A stretch of DNA of 64,000 nucleotides, from contig NSJK01000017.1 in NCBI GenBank assembly GCA_002632325.1, forward strand, positions 1 to 64,000, in the 5' to 3' direction. Positions 52,935 to 61,436 of the stretch are shown one piece after another (position 1 is the stretch's first letter; every line of letters begins with the position of its first letter). The position numbers and the translations under genes were made by a program. This DNA is from Lysobacterales bacterium (lineage in GTDB: Bacteria > Pseudomonadota > Gammaproteobacteria > Xanthomonadales > Rhodanobacteraceae). The notes under the pieces are model-generated. The model saw nothing but the letters and a program-made list of their open reading frames with translations, was not told where the DNA came from and did not search any database.

Positions 52935-53943
52935 CATCTTGATTCTCGCGGCCTTGATTGCCGCAACGCCAGCGGCCGCAGTGGAGAGCCTCACCAGCGG
53001 CCCGGCGATCGACTACCAGCCGGCCGTGATCCGCTCAAGTGATGATGGGGCACGCATCGTCGTGTTCGAGCGGCTCGATCCATCGAGCTTTTCCGGCGAC
53101 CTGTGGTTGATTCGCTCGGTCGATGATGGCGTGAGCTGGAGTGCACCGACTGCGGTCATCGCCAGCAGCGCCAACGAACGGCATCCGGCGCTGGTGCAGA
53201 ACGGGCCGGCCGACTACGCGCTGTTCTATCTCAAGGGCGTCGGCAGCAGCTATCGGCTGTGGCGCGCGACCAGCGCCGATGGGATCAGTTTCAGCGAACA
53301 GGCACAGCTTGACCTTGGCTGGGCGCAAAGCGGCGAGATCAACCCGCACGTGATCCGCCACGCCGACGGCACCCTCACGATGAGCTACCAACGCCTGTCC
53401 GGTGGCAGCTACCTCGCGCAGTCCAGTGACGGCGGCGCGAGCTGGGATACGCAGAAGACGCTGATCGCTGCGGGCAGCCAGTTGCCGCGCATCGCCTACC
53501 GTGAGAGTGATGGCCTGTATCTTGCGAGCTATCAAATCGGCAGCAGCGCGCTCAAGATGTACGTCAAGACCAGTACCGACCCGCGCGACTGGTCGGCACC
53601 CGCGCAGGATTTCGCGATCACCGGCAACAATCACGATTCGCTGCCGGTGGTGATGCCCGATGGCGCATTCGCCCTGTTCTGGATACGCCAGAACGGCAAC
53701 GGTTTCGACCTTGCGGTGCGCCGCTCGCTCGATGGCGTCAACTGGCAAGCGCCGCTCGCGATCACCACCACGCCAGCCGAAGACGACGTCGAGCCGCATC
53801 CGCTGATCGGCGCTTCATCCACCCATGTCGAGCTGTACTGGGGCCGCGATGTGCCCGCCGGCAGCATGCAGCACGACATCGTGCGCGATCCGGCCGTGCT
53901 CGTTGTCGACCGTATCTTCGTCGATGCGTTTGAAGAAGTCTGA
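52927..53943 (+). CDS. Secreted sialidase-fold (BNR-repeat-like) protein with C-terminal IFxDAFE tail
   Basis: 338 residues from the ATG at 52927, overlapping the kinase stop by 8 bp, so translation is coupled. A signal peptide (MRDILILAALIAATPAAA) is followed by beta-propeller repeats with Asp-box-like turns (RSVDDGVSWSAP, QSSDGGASWDTQ, RRSLDGVNWQAP) as in sialidases and related exo-proteins. Catalytic sialidase residues are not evident. The tail VVDRIFVDAFEEV matches the end of the M14 carboxypeptidase at 29566-32073. Operon with the dedicated-sortase-type two-component genes suggests it is a ligand-binding or output protein of that system. Confidence 0.82.
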   Translation: MRDILILAALIAATPAAAVESLTSGPAIDYQPAVIRSSDDGARIVVFERLDPSSFSGDLWLIRSVDDGVSWSAPTAVIASSANERHPALVQNGPADYALFYLKGVGSSYRLWRATSADGISFSEQAQLDLGWAQSGEINPHVIRHADGTLTMSYQRLSGGSYLAQSSDGGASWDTQKTLIAAGSQLPRIAYRESDGLYLASYQIGSSALKMYVKTSTDPRDWSAPAQDFAITGNNHDSLPVVMPDGAFALFWIRQNGNGFDLAVRRSLDGVNWQAPLAITTTPAEDDVEPHPLIGASSTHVELYWGRDVPAGSMQHDIVRDPAVLVVDRIFVDAFEEV

Positions 53944-54015
53944 AGGTGGCCGGACATCCGTTTGGTGGTGCGTGCTGCTATCTTTGCCGGTCGCGCCACC
54001 GCAGGACGCTTGCCC

Positions 54016-55491
54016 GTGATCAGCCGCCCAGACTTCGATGCCCTCGCCGCGCAGGGTTACAACCGCATACCGCTGGTGCGCGAGGTGCTGTCCGACCTCG
54101 ATACGCCGCTGTCGGTCTACCTCAAGCTCGCCGACGGGCCGTATGCCTATCTGTTCGAGTCGGTCGAGGGCGGCGAGAACTGGGGTCGGCATTCGATCAT
54201 CGGCTTGCCGTGCCGGCGCGTGCATGTGCTGCGCGGACATCACTTGTCGATCGAGGAACTCGGCGAGACGGTGGCGTCGCGCGAGGTGACCGATCCACTG
54301 GCCGAAGTCGAGGCGATCCGCGCGAGCTATCGCGTCGCACCGGTCGCGGGTCTGCCCGCCTTCAGCGGCGGGCTGGTCGGCTATTTCGGTTTCGAGACGG
54401 TGGGCTGGATCGAACCGCGTCTCGCGCGTGCAGTCGCACGTGATGATCTGGGCACGCCCGACGCGCTGCTCATGCTCAGCGAGGAAGTCGCGGTGTTCGA
54501 CAACCTCAAGGGCCGTCTGTACCTGATCGTGCATGCCGATCCGGCGCAGCCGCAGGCCTATGCGCGTGCGCAGCGCCGTCTCGATGAACTGGTGTTCCGC
54601 TTGCGTCACGCCGCTTCGGGTTATCCCGATGTGCTCGATCCCAAGGCGCTCGAAGAAGGCGATTTCCGGTCGAGCTTCACGCGCGAGGAGTTCGAGGCAG
54701 TGGTGGAGAAGGCCAAGGCCTACATCCGCGCCGGTGACATCTTCCAGGTGGTGCCCTCGCAGCGCCTTTCGGTCCCGTTCAACGCGCGCCCGGTCGATGT
54801 CTACCGCGCGCTGCGCGCACTCAATCCCTCGCCCTACATGTACTTCGTCGATCTGGGCGCGACCCAGATCGTCGGCTCCTCGCCCGAGATTCTCGTGCGG
54901 CTCAAGCAGGGCCGCGTGGTGGTGCGACCGATCGCCGGCACACGTCGACGTGGTCAGACCCCCGAGGAAGACCTCGCGCTTGAACAGGAGCTGCTTGCCG
55001 ACACCAAGGAGCGCGCCGAACACCTCATGCTGATCGACCTCGGCCGCAACGATGTCGGTCGTGTGAGCAAGACCGGCACGGTCGAGCTCACCGAGAGCTT
55101 CGTCGTCGAGCGCTACTCGCACGTGATGCACATCGTGAGTCAGGTCGAAGGCGAGCTGCGTGATGGCCTGTCCTACATGGACGTGCTCAAGGCGACTTTC
55201 CCTGCGGGCACGGTGAGCGGTGCGCCCAAGATCCGCGCGATCGAGGTGATTCAGGAGCTCGAACCGCACAAGCGCAACATCTATTCGGGCGCGATCGGTT
55301 ACATCGGCTGGAACGGCGATGCCGATACCGCGATCGCGATTCGCACCGCGGTGATCCAGGACGGCCGTCTGCACGTGCAGGCCGGTGCCGGCGTGGTGTT
55401 CGATTCCGATCCCGCCAAGGAGTGGGAAGAGACGATGAACAAGGGCCGTGCCTTGTTTCGCGCGGTGGCCCAGGCGGCGAGCGGGCTATAG
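54016..55491 (+). CDS. trpE: Anthranilate synthase component I
   Basis: 491 residues from the GTG at 54016. Converts chorismate to anthranilate with TrpG. Chorismate-binding domain signatures are [50 protein letters not shown] and [14 protein letters not shown]. The N-terminal tryptophan-feedback region holds [18 protein letters not shown], which includes the LxS-type motif for inhibition. No leader peptide or attenuator is visible in the short upstream gap (72 bp). trpG, trpD and trpC are not in the window; an inverted-repeat element begins at its stop codon. Confidence 0.96.
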   Translation: MISRPDFDALAAQGYNRIPLVREVLSDLDTPLSVYLKLADGPYAYLFESVEGGENWGRHSIIGLPCRRVHVLRGHHLSIEELGETVASREVTDPLAEVEAIRASYRVAPVAGLPAFSGGLVGYFGFETVGWIEPRLARAVARDDLGTPDALLMLSEEVAVFDNLKGRLYLIVHADPAQPQAYARAQRRLDELVFRLRHAASGYPDVLDPKALEEGDFRSSFTREEFEAVVEKAKAYIRAGDIFQVVPSQRLSVPFNARPVDVYRALRALNPSPYMYFVDLGATQIVGSSPEILVRLKQGRVVVRPIAGTRRRGQTPEEDLALEQELLADTKERAEHLMLIDLGRNDVGRVSKTGTVELTESFVVERYSHVMHIVSQVEGELRDGLSYMDVLKATFPAGTVSGAPKIRAIEVIQELEPHKRNIYSGAIGYIGWNGDADTAIAIRTAVIQDGRLHVQAGAGVVFDSDPAKEWEETMNKGRALFRAVAQAASGL

Positions 55492-55657
55492 CAGGGTGCC
55501 GAAAAAGTCCATCCTGGGCTTCTTCAGCTTGACGAGTCCGGTACATGCCCGAACTCGTCTCCGACGAATCAATCACTTGCGTGATCGATTCGCGTGCAGT
55601 GCATCCCTGCACTGCGCCAGCAGGCTGCTGAGAAGGGATTTTTCAGCAGCCTGCTGG
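55490..55657. mobile_element. Structured MITE-like or IS-end remnant after trpE
   Basis: The left end (AGCAGGGTGCCGAAAAAGTC at 55490) is an imperfect inverted match to the right end (GGATTTTTCAGCAGCCTGCT, 55636-55655). Inside are at least four hairpins, including GCAGTGCA-TCCC-TGCACTGC (55596-55615) and a 15-bp perfect stem CCAGCAGGCTGCTGA at 55617-55631 with 55643-55657. The GAAAAA-G/T-CC ends resemble IS termini common in Xanthomonadales, but I cannot name the family. It overlaps the trpE stop and reaches 1 bp short of the convergent VIT gene stop, so it may also end both transcripts. Confidence 0.55.
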
Positions 55658-55658
55658 T

Positions 55659-56348
55659 TCAACTACCGAACAAGCGCCCGATCAGGCCGGTGGTGGTCAT
55701 GGCCAGCGCACTCCAGAACACCACGCGCAAGACGCCACGCGCGATCGATGCACCGCCTGCGCGCGCGGCGAGCGCGCCGAGCAGGGCGAGCGCAAGCAGC
55801 GATGCCGCAGGCACGACCCATTCGATCCGCGCGAGCGGTGCCAGCAGAACCGCAAGCAGCGGCAAGACTGCACCGGCGGCGAATGCGGCGGCCGAGGCGA
55901 GCGCCGCCTGCAAGGGGCGCGCGCGCAGCTCGTCGGTGATGCCGATCTCGTCGCGCGCATGTGCAGCCAGCGCATCGTGCGCGGTGAGCTGTTCGGCAAC
56001 CTGTCGCGCGAGCGCGGGTTCGAGCCCACGTTGCACGTAGATTTCGGTGAGCTCGTCGAGCTCGGCCTCGGGCAGCAGGTGCAATTGACGTTGCTCCATC
56101 GCCAGATCCGCATCTTCGGTATCGGCCTGCGAGCTCACCGAAACATATTCGCCCGCCGCCATCGACAGCGCACCCGCGACGAGGCCGGCCAGGCCGGCAA
56201 GGATGATCGCCTGCCGTGACGAGCCGGCCGCGGCGACGCCGACGATCAGGCTCGCGGTGGAGACGATGCCGTCATTGGCGCCGAGTACCGCGGCACGCAG
56301 CCAGCCGACGCGACCGCTGCGGTGGGGTTCGTGGGGATGGGCGTGCAT
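55659..56348 (-). CDS. VIT-family (CCC1-like) iron/manganese transporter
   Basis: 229 residues. A His-rich N-terminus (MHAHPHEPHRSGR) is followed by the first helix with LRAAVLGANDGIVSTASLIV, the VIT family signature, then AGALSMAAGEYVSVSSQAD with metal-binding Glu/Met residues. A cytoplasmic acidic helical insertion (about 80-140) and three more membrane helices complete it. Members export or store Fe2+ or Mn2+. Monocistronic, convergent with trpE. Confidence 0.92.
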   Translation of the reverse strand: MHAHPHEPHRSGRVGWLRAAVLGANDGIVSTASLIVGVAAAGSSRQAIILAGLAGLVAGALSMAAGEYVSVSSQADTEDADLAMEQRQLHLLPEAELDELTEIYVQRGLEPALARQVAEQLTAHDALAAHARDEIGITDELRARPLQAALASAAAFAAGAVLPLLAVLLAPLARIEWVVPAASLLALALLGALAARAGGASIARGVLRVVFWSALAMTTTGLIGRLFGS

Positions 56349-56417
56349 GTCGCTTCAGATCTCGGTCGCGGCGCGTGGCATCCTAGCATCGCCCTGCGCG
56401 GACACCGTGCATGCGTC

Positions 56418-58562
56418 TCATGTCGCGAGCCCGTAACTGCGCAACAGCGCGTCGGGCGTGGGCGCGCGGCCGCGAAACGCGATGAAGCTCTCGAGCGCAG
56501 GACGCGACGCGCCGACCGCGAGTATTTCCTTGCGCCAGCACGCACCGGTGGTGGCATTGAACACGCCCTCTTCCTCGAAGCGCCCAAAGGCATCGGCCGA
56601 CAGCACCTCGGCCCACAGATAGCTGTAGTAGCCCGCCGCGTAACCGCCCGCGAAGATGTGGGTGAAGGCATGCGGAAAGCGCTGCCAGGTAGGCGGCTGG
56701 ATCACCGCGACTTCGGCACGCACTTCGGCGAGGATCTCCATCACGCGCGCGCCGCGTGTCGGCTCGTATTCGCGGTGGATGCGAAAATCGAACAGAGCAA
56801 ATTCGAGCTGGCGCACGAGGAACAGCCCGGCATGGAAATGCCGCGCCGCCTGCATGCGCGCGAACAAGTCGTCCGGCAAGCGCTCGCCGCTCTGCCAATG
56901 GCGCGCAAACAGATCGAGTGCCTCGCGCTGCCAGCCGAAGTTCTCCATGAACTGGCTCGGCAATTCGACCGCATCCCATTCCACGCCGTTGATGCCGCCC
57001 ACGCCCGGCAGATCGACCTCGGTGAGCAGGTGATGCAGGCCGTGGCCGAACTCGTGGAACAGGGTGAGCACGTCGTCATGGGTGAGCAGCGATGGCGTGG
57101 CTGCGCCTGCCCTCACCCCACCATCGGCGCTGCCGATGGTCCCCCCCTCTCCCGCTACGCAGGCGAGGGACGGCGGAGTGCGGACTTCGTCCGCAGATCC
57201 CTTCGTGGGGGGCGCGAAATTGCAGGTGAGAAACGCGACCGGCAGTTGCCGGTGCGCGGCATCGACGAAGCGGTTGATGCACACGTCCATCCACGCGCCG
57301 CCGCGCTTGCCGGCACGTGCATACAGGTCGAAATACGCGCCAGCGAACACCGTGCCATCGGCGCCGACCAGATCGTAGTAGCGCACGTCCGCATGCCAGA
57401 CATCGACATCGCTGCGCGGCTTGAGCGACACGCCGAAGATGCGCCCGGTGATCGCGAACAGGCCTTCGAGCACCGCGTCGAGCGCGAAATAGGGTTTGAG
57501 TTCCTCCTCGCGCAGCGCGTACTTGTGTTCGCGCAATTTCTCCGCCGCGTAGCCGACATCCCAGGCCGCCAATTCGGCGATGCCCAGTTGCGTGCGTGCA
57601 TATTCGCGCAGCTCGGCGAACTCGCGCTGCGCAACCGGTTTGGCGCGTGCGGCCAGATCGTGCAGGAAATCGAGCACGGTCGCAGGCGCCGGCGCCATCT
57701 TGGTCGCCAGCGATTCCTCGGCCGCGTCGTGAAAGCCGAGCAGTTGTGCAGCTTCGTGACGCAGCGCGAGCAGTTGCTCCATGCGCGCGGAATTGTCGAA
57801 TTGACCGGCATGCGGGCCTTGGTCGGACGCGCGCGTCTGGTAGGCGGTGTAGACGCGTTCGCGCAAGGCGCGGTCGTCGGCAAACGTCAGCACCGCCTGC
57901 ACGCTCGGTTGCTTGAGCGTGACACGCCAGCCGTCTTCGCCCTGATCCTGTGCATAGGCGCGCAAGACCGCGCGACCCGATTCGGGTATGCCGGCGAGCG
58001 CCGCTTCGTCGTGGATCGACTCGCTCCAGGCATCGGTCGCATCGAGCACGGCTTCCTCGAATTCGGTGGCGAGCTTGGCCAGCGCGCTGGAGATCTCGCG
58101 AAAGCGCGTGCGCGCGGGCTCTTCGAGCGCGACGCCTGCAAGGCGGAAGTCGCGCAGCTCGTGCGCGAGCAGGGCGCGCGCGGCCGCTGGCAGCGTGGTG
58201 CTATCGGGTCGCTGCGCCACCGCGTTGACTGCGGCGAACAAGTCACGGTTCTGGCCGAGCTCGCTGCTGAACTCGACGATCTTCTCCTGCGCGGCCGCAT
58301 AGGCCTTGCGCAGCGCTTCCGAGTCGGCCACACCGTGCAGATGCGAGACCGGCGCCCAGGTGCGATTGAGACGATCTTCGAGCGATTCGCTGCAGCCGAT
58401 CACGCCGGCGAAATCGCGTGGCGCCGTGCTTGCGAGCACCGCGTCGATGCCGGCGCGGTAATCGGCGAGCACTGCATCGATCGCGGGTTCGACCTGCTCG
58501 GGACGAATTGCGGAGAAGCGCGGCAAGCCGGACTCGGCGAGCAGGGGATTGTCTGGGTTCAT
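56418..58562 (-). CDS. prlC: Oligopeptidase A (M3 family) with an in-frame repeat insertion
   Basis: 714 residues. Cytosolic zinc metallopeptidase that degrades small peptides and signal-peptide fragments. The zinc site is H503-E-F-G-H507, with a downstream Glu ligand in GVEWDAVELPSQFMENF. E. coli OpdA has 680 residues with the motif near His469. The difference is explained by about 35 extra residues just before the active site, between FLTCNFAPPT and LLTHDDVLTLFHEFGH; the inserted part reads KGSADEVRTPPSLACVAGEG and continues Gly/Ala-rich. Its DNA is hairpin-rich repeat sequence (57090-57203). The frame is intact, so a functional protein with a surface loop is possible. Confidence 0.93.
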   Translation of the reverse strand: MNPDNPLLAESGLPRFSAIRPEQVEPAIDAVLADYRAGIDAVLASTAPRDFAGVIGCSESLEDRLNRTWAPVSHLHGVADSEALRKAYAAAQEKIVEFSSELGQNRDLFAAVNAVAQRPDSTTLPAAARALLAHELRDFRLAGVALEEPARTRFREISSALAKLATEFEEAVLDATDAWSESIHDEAALAGIPESGRAVLRAYAQDQGEDGWRVTLKQPSVQAVLTFADDRALRERVYTAYQTRASDQGPHAGQFDNSARMEQLLALRHEAAQLLGFHDAAEESLATKMAPAPATVLDFLHDLAARAKPVAQREFAELREYARTQLGIAELAAWDVGYAAEKLREHKYALREEELKPYFALDAVLEGLFAITGRIFGVSLKPRSDVDVWHADVRYYDLVGADGTVFAGAYFDLYARAGKRGGAWMDVCINRFVDAAHRQLPVAFLTCNFAPPTKGSADEVRTPPSLACVAGEGGTIGSADGGVRAGAATPSLLTHDDVLTLFHEFGHGLHHLLTEVDLPGVGGINGVEWDAVELPSQFMENFGWQREALDLFARHWQSGERLPDDLFARMQAARHFHAGLFLVRQLEFALFDFRIHREYEPTRGARVMEILAEVRAEVAVIQPPTWQRFPHAFTHIFAGGYAAGYYSYLWAEVLSADAFGRFEEEGVFNATTGACWRKEILAVGASRPALESFIAFRGRAPTPDALLRSYGLAT
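57090..57203. repeat. Palindromic repeat element inserted in-frame within oligopeptidase A
   Basis: 114 bp with no counterpart in oligopeptidase A of other bacteria. It contains a perfect hairpin ACCATCGGC-GCT-GCCGATGGT (57120-57140) and a second TGCGGAC-TTC-GTCCGCA (57179-57195), with the imperfect pair CCCTCTCCCGC / GGCGAGGG between. CCCTCACCCC-type and CCCTCTCCCGC-type tracts are typical of intergenic palindromic elements in this group. The length is a multiple of three and one frame is free of stops. A few bases of target duplication may be included at the ends. Confidence 0.75.
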
Positions 58563-58699
58563 GCGTCGAAGACCTGTGGTCGGAACCGCACAACGTGGCG
58601 CGGAAGGCGTCCGAAATCAAGTCGCGCCTGCATCCAACGTCGCTTCGCGGCCGCACTTTGCTAGCCTTGGCGCTTCAGCCACCGCAGGTTTCATCGTCC

Positions 58700-59233
58700 A
58701 TGTCGATACGCGCTTTCCATGGCATCACCCCGCGGCTGGCCGCAGGCGTCTATGTCGATCCGGCCGCGCAGGTGATCGGCGATGTCGAAATCGGCGAAGA
58801 CACCTCGATCTGGCCGTGCGCGGTGGTGCGCGGTGACGTGCACTCCATTCGCATCGGCGCGCGCACCAGCATCCAGGATGGCGCGATCCTGCACGTGACC
58901 CACGACGGCCCATACACGCCGGGCGGCACACCGCTCCTGGTCGGCGCCGACGTCACCGTCGGACACGGCGTGATCCTGCACGCCTGCACGGTCGCAGACG
59001 CCTGCCTGATCGGCATGCACGCGACGCTGATGGACGGCGTGGTGGTGCAAGCTCACGCGATCATCGCCGCCGGCGCCGTGGTCACGCCGGGCAAGCAGGT
59101 CGGCGAAGGCGAGTTGTGGCTGGGCAATCCCGCGCGCTGCGTGCGCCGGCTGTCGGAAACCGAGATCGAGCGCCTGCACTACTCGGCGCAGCACTACGTG
59201 CGGCTCAAGAACCGCTATCTCGAAGCGGTGTAG
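58700..59233 (+). CDS. Gamma-carbonic-anhydrase-family hexapeptide protein
   Basis: 177 residues. Left-handed beta-helix built of hexapeptide repeats (VIGDVEIGEDTSIWPCAVVR). The predicted metal His residues lie in ILHVTHDG and VTVGHGVILHACTV, as in CamH/YrdA-type proteins, and the C-terminal helix (ETEIERLHYSAQHYVRLKNR) closes the trimer. Many YrdA-like members have no proven carbonic anhydrase activity, so the enzymatic role is uncertain. Divergent from oligopeptidase A; a REP array starts at its stop codon. Confidence 0.9.
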   Translation: MSIRAFHGITPRLAAGVYVDPAAQVIGDVEIGEDTSIWPCAVVRGDVHSIRIGARTSIQDGAILHVTHDGPYTPGGTPLLVGADVTVGHGVILHACTVADACLIGMHATLMDGVVVQAHAIIAAGAVVTPGKQVGEGELWLGNPARCVRRLSETEIERLHYSAQHYVRLKNRYLEAV

Positions 59234-59775
59234 GAGCGGCGGCAGCCGCGACCCACGTCGCGCACCGTCGCGCGCAACGCGAACCTGTAATGCATCGGTC
59301 GGGCCTGCCGGCCCTCCTACAACGGCAAACGAATCGTGGATATGTACCAACGCCGCGTAGGAACCATCGCGTCGTTGCCATCCATCGTGATGGTCGCGTC
59401 GTTGCCGTCCATCGTGATGCTGTAGGAGCGGCGGCAGCCGCGACCAACGCAGCACACCATCGCGTGCAATGCCAAGCTGCGACGTACCGGTCGGGCCTTC
59501 CGGCCCTCCTACAACGGCAAACGAATCGTGGATATGTACCAACGTCGCGTAGGAACCATCGCGTCGTTGCCATCCATCGTGATGGTCGCGTCGTTGCCGT
59601 CCATCGTGATGCTGTAGGAGCGGCGGCAGCCGCGACAAGGCGCCACCCACCATCGCGCGCCATGCGTACATGCAACGCACCGGTCGGGCCTCCCGGCCCT
59701 CCTACGACGGCAAACGGAACGTGGTCGAGCGCCCACGTCGCCTGTGCGCAGTGTAGGAGCGGCGGCAGCCGCGAT
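59230..59775. repeat. REP/BIME array with 192-bp period
   Basis: The GTAG-headed hairpin GTAGGAGCGGCGGCAGCCGC begins at 59230, 59422, 59614 and 59753. The first spacings are exactly 192 bp, the last 139 bp (a shortened unit). Each unit also has an inverted partner (GGGCCTGCCGGCCC or variant, followed by TCCTAC), giving facing REP pairs, and a tract where GTCGTTGCCATCCATCGTGA repeats with one change. No gene is seen. The array fills the gap between the carbonic-anhydrase-like and alcohol dehydrogenase genes. It resembles GTAG REPs of Stenotrophomonas. Confidence 0.85.
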
Positions 59776-59811
59776 CCGCGCCAGGCGACATGAGACCGCC
59801 CGGGCGCTTGC

Positions 59812-60864
59812 TCAGCCCGACAGACTCGCGATGTCGATCACGAAGCGGTATTTGACGTCGCTGCGCAGCATGCGTTGATAGGCCGCGTCCACATCCTGCG
59901 CGCGGATGATCTCGATTTCCGACACGATGCCGTGCTGCGCGCAGAAATCGAGCATTTCCTGCGTCTGCGCCAAGCCGCCGATCAAGGAGCCGGCAATCGC
60001 GCGGCGGTGGAAGATGAGGCTGCCGATGTTGGGTGTCGGATGCGGTTGCGCGGGCACGCCGAGCAGCACCAAGCTGCCATCGCGCTTGAGCAGGCTCGAA
60101 TACGCATCGAGGTTGTGGCTCGCGGCCACGGTATCAAGAATCAGGTCGAAGCTGCCCGCCTGCGCCTTCATCTGTGCGGTGTCGCGCGAGATCACGACCT
60201 CGTCGGCGCCGAGGTCAAGCGCGTCCTGACGCTTGCTCTCGCTGCTGGTGAAGGCGACCGTATACGCGCCCATTGCATGCGCGATCTTGATGCCCATGTG
60301 GCCGAGTCCGCCGATGCCGGCGATGCCGACTTTCTTGCCCGGGCCCGCATTCCAGTGGCGCAGCGGCGAATAGGTGGTGATGCCTGCGCACAGCAGCGGC
60401 GCCACCGCGGCGAGTTGCTCGGTGCGATGGCTGACGCGCAGCACGAAATGCTGATCGACGACGATGCGCTGCGAATAGCCGCCAAAGGTGTGACCGGGTG
60501 CATCGTTGGTGGGGCCGTTGTAGGTGCCGACGAAGCCGTTTTCGCAATATTGCTCCAGACCCTCAGCGCAGGATCCGCAATGCCGGCAACTGCCGACCAG
60601 ACAGCCGACACCGACCGTGTCGCCGACCTTGAAGCCGGTCACTGCGCTGCCCACCGCGCTGACATGACCGACGATCTCGTGGCCAGGCACGCAGGGATAG
60701 AGCGTGCCGGGCCACTCCGAGCGCACCGTGTGCAGATCGGAATGGCAAACGCCGCACCAGGCAATCTCGATCTGCACGTCGTGTGCGCCGGGCGCGCGGC
60801 GCGCGATGTCGAGAGACTGCAGCGGCTTGTCGCCGGCGTGGGCACCCCAGGCTTTCGTGGTCAT
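59812..60864 (-). CDS. NAD(P)-dependent zinc alcohol dehydrogenase (YahK/CAD-like)
   Basis: 350 residues. Medium-chain dehydrogenase: catalytic zinc ligands in CGVCHSDLHT and the GHE segment, structural zinc Cys in GSCRHCGSCAEGLEQYC, and a Rossmann loop GIAGIGGLGHMGIK. The order and spacing match the YahK/cinnamyl-alcohol-dehydrogenase group, which reduces aldehydes with NADPH. Conserved TYNGPTNDAPGHTFGGYS also fits that group. It follows the AhpD-like gene on the same strand by 80 bp. Substrate unknown. Confidence 0.92.
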   Translation of the reverse strand: MTTKAWGAHAGDKPLQSLDIARRAPGAHDVQIEIAWCGVCHSDLHTVRSEWPGTLYPCVPGHEIVGHVSAVGSAVTGFKVGDTVGVGCLVGSCRHCGSCAEGLEQYCENGFVGTYNGPTNDAPGHTFGGYSQRIVVDQHFVLRVSHRTEQLAAVAPLLCAGITTYSPLRHWNAGPGKKVGIAGIGGLGHMGIKIAHAMGAYTVAFTSSESKRQDALDLGADEVVISRDTAQMKAQAGSFDLILDTVAASHNLDAYSSLLKRDGSLVLLGVPAQPHPTPNIGSLIFHRRAIAGSLIGGLAQTQEMLDFCAQHGIVSEIEIIRAQDVDAAYQRMLRSDVKYRFVIDIASLSG

Positions 60865-60944
60865 CGCGGACACCTCATCAGGTTGGCTGGATCGGGCGCC
60901 ACAATCTTGCACCCAATCCAGTGCCGGCGCCTTGACCGAAAACC

Positions 60945-61415
60945 TCAGCGCTTCTTGCCGTGCGGGCTCACGTAGTCGCCGACCTTCGAGCGGAACGCGA
61001 TCGCCATGCGGTTCCAGCCATTGATCGCGATCACCGCGAGGCTGAGATCGACGAGAGCCTTTTCGTCGAAGTGCTTGCGCGCCTGTGCGTACAGCTCGTC
61101 GGAGATTTCCTGCGTGTCGGCGATCTTCGTCATTGCCTCGGTCCAGGCCAGTGCGGCGCGCTCGCGCTCGCTGTAGCACGGTGCTTCGCGCCAAACCGGC
61201 AACAGATACAGGCGCTGCTCGGTTTCGCCGAGCGCACGCGCGTCCTTGGTGTGCATGTCCAGGCAATAAGCGCAGCCATTGATCTGCGAGGCTCGGTTCT
61301 TGACCAGTTCAATCAGGGATTCCTCCAGCCCGCTCTTGTGCACCTGCATCTCGGTGTTGAGCAGGGCCTTGAAGGCTTCGGGCGAGGCGTTCTTGTAGTC
61401 GAGTCGTTGTTGCAT
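60945..61415 (-). CDS. AhpD-like carboxymuconolactone decarboxylase-family protein
   Basis: 156 residues from the ATG at 61415. All-helical protein with the redox CxxC-x-x-x-H motif in NGCAYCLDMHTKDAR, the mark of the AhpD-like subgroup (alkylhydroperoxidase core). Likely a small thiol peroxidase or detoxifying enzyme. It begins 21 bp after the PEP-mutase-like gene and precedes the alcohol dehydrogenase gene, so the three probably form one operon for aldehyde or peroxide metabolism. Confidence 0.9.
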   Translation of the reverse strand: MQQRLDYKNASPEAFKALLNTEMQVHKSGLEESLIELVKNRASQINGCAYCLDMHTKDARALGETEQRLYLLPVWREAPCYSERERAALAWTEAMTKIADTQEISDELYAQARKHFDEKALVDLSLAVIAINGWNRMAIAFRSKVGDYVSPHGKKR

Positions 61416-61436
61416 GGGTGTTCTCCGCAGGGGCAA

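Noticed and set aside
53944..54015. trp leader/attenuator before trpE
   Set aside because: The gap is 72 bp with no run of Trp codons and no terminator/antiterminator pair.
59116..59793. Repetitive open frame across the REP array on the plus strand, and its antisense counterpart
   Set aside because: The 192-bp period is a multiple of three, which repeats any open frame. The sequence is explained by REP hairpins and has no independent start signal.
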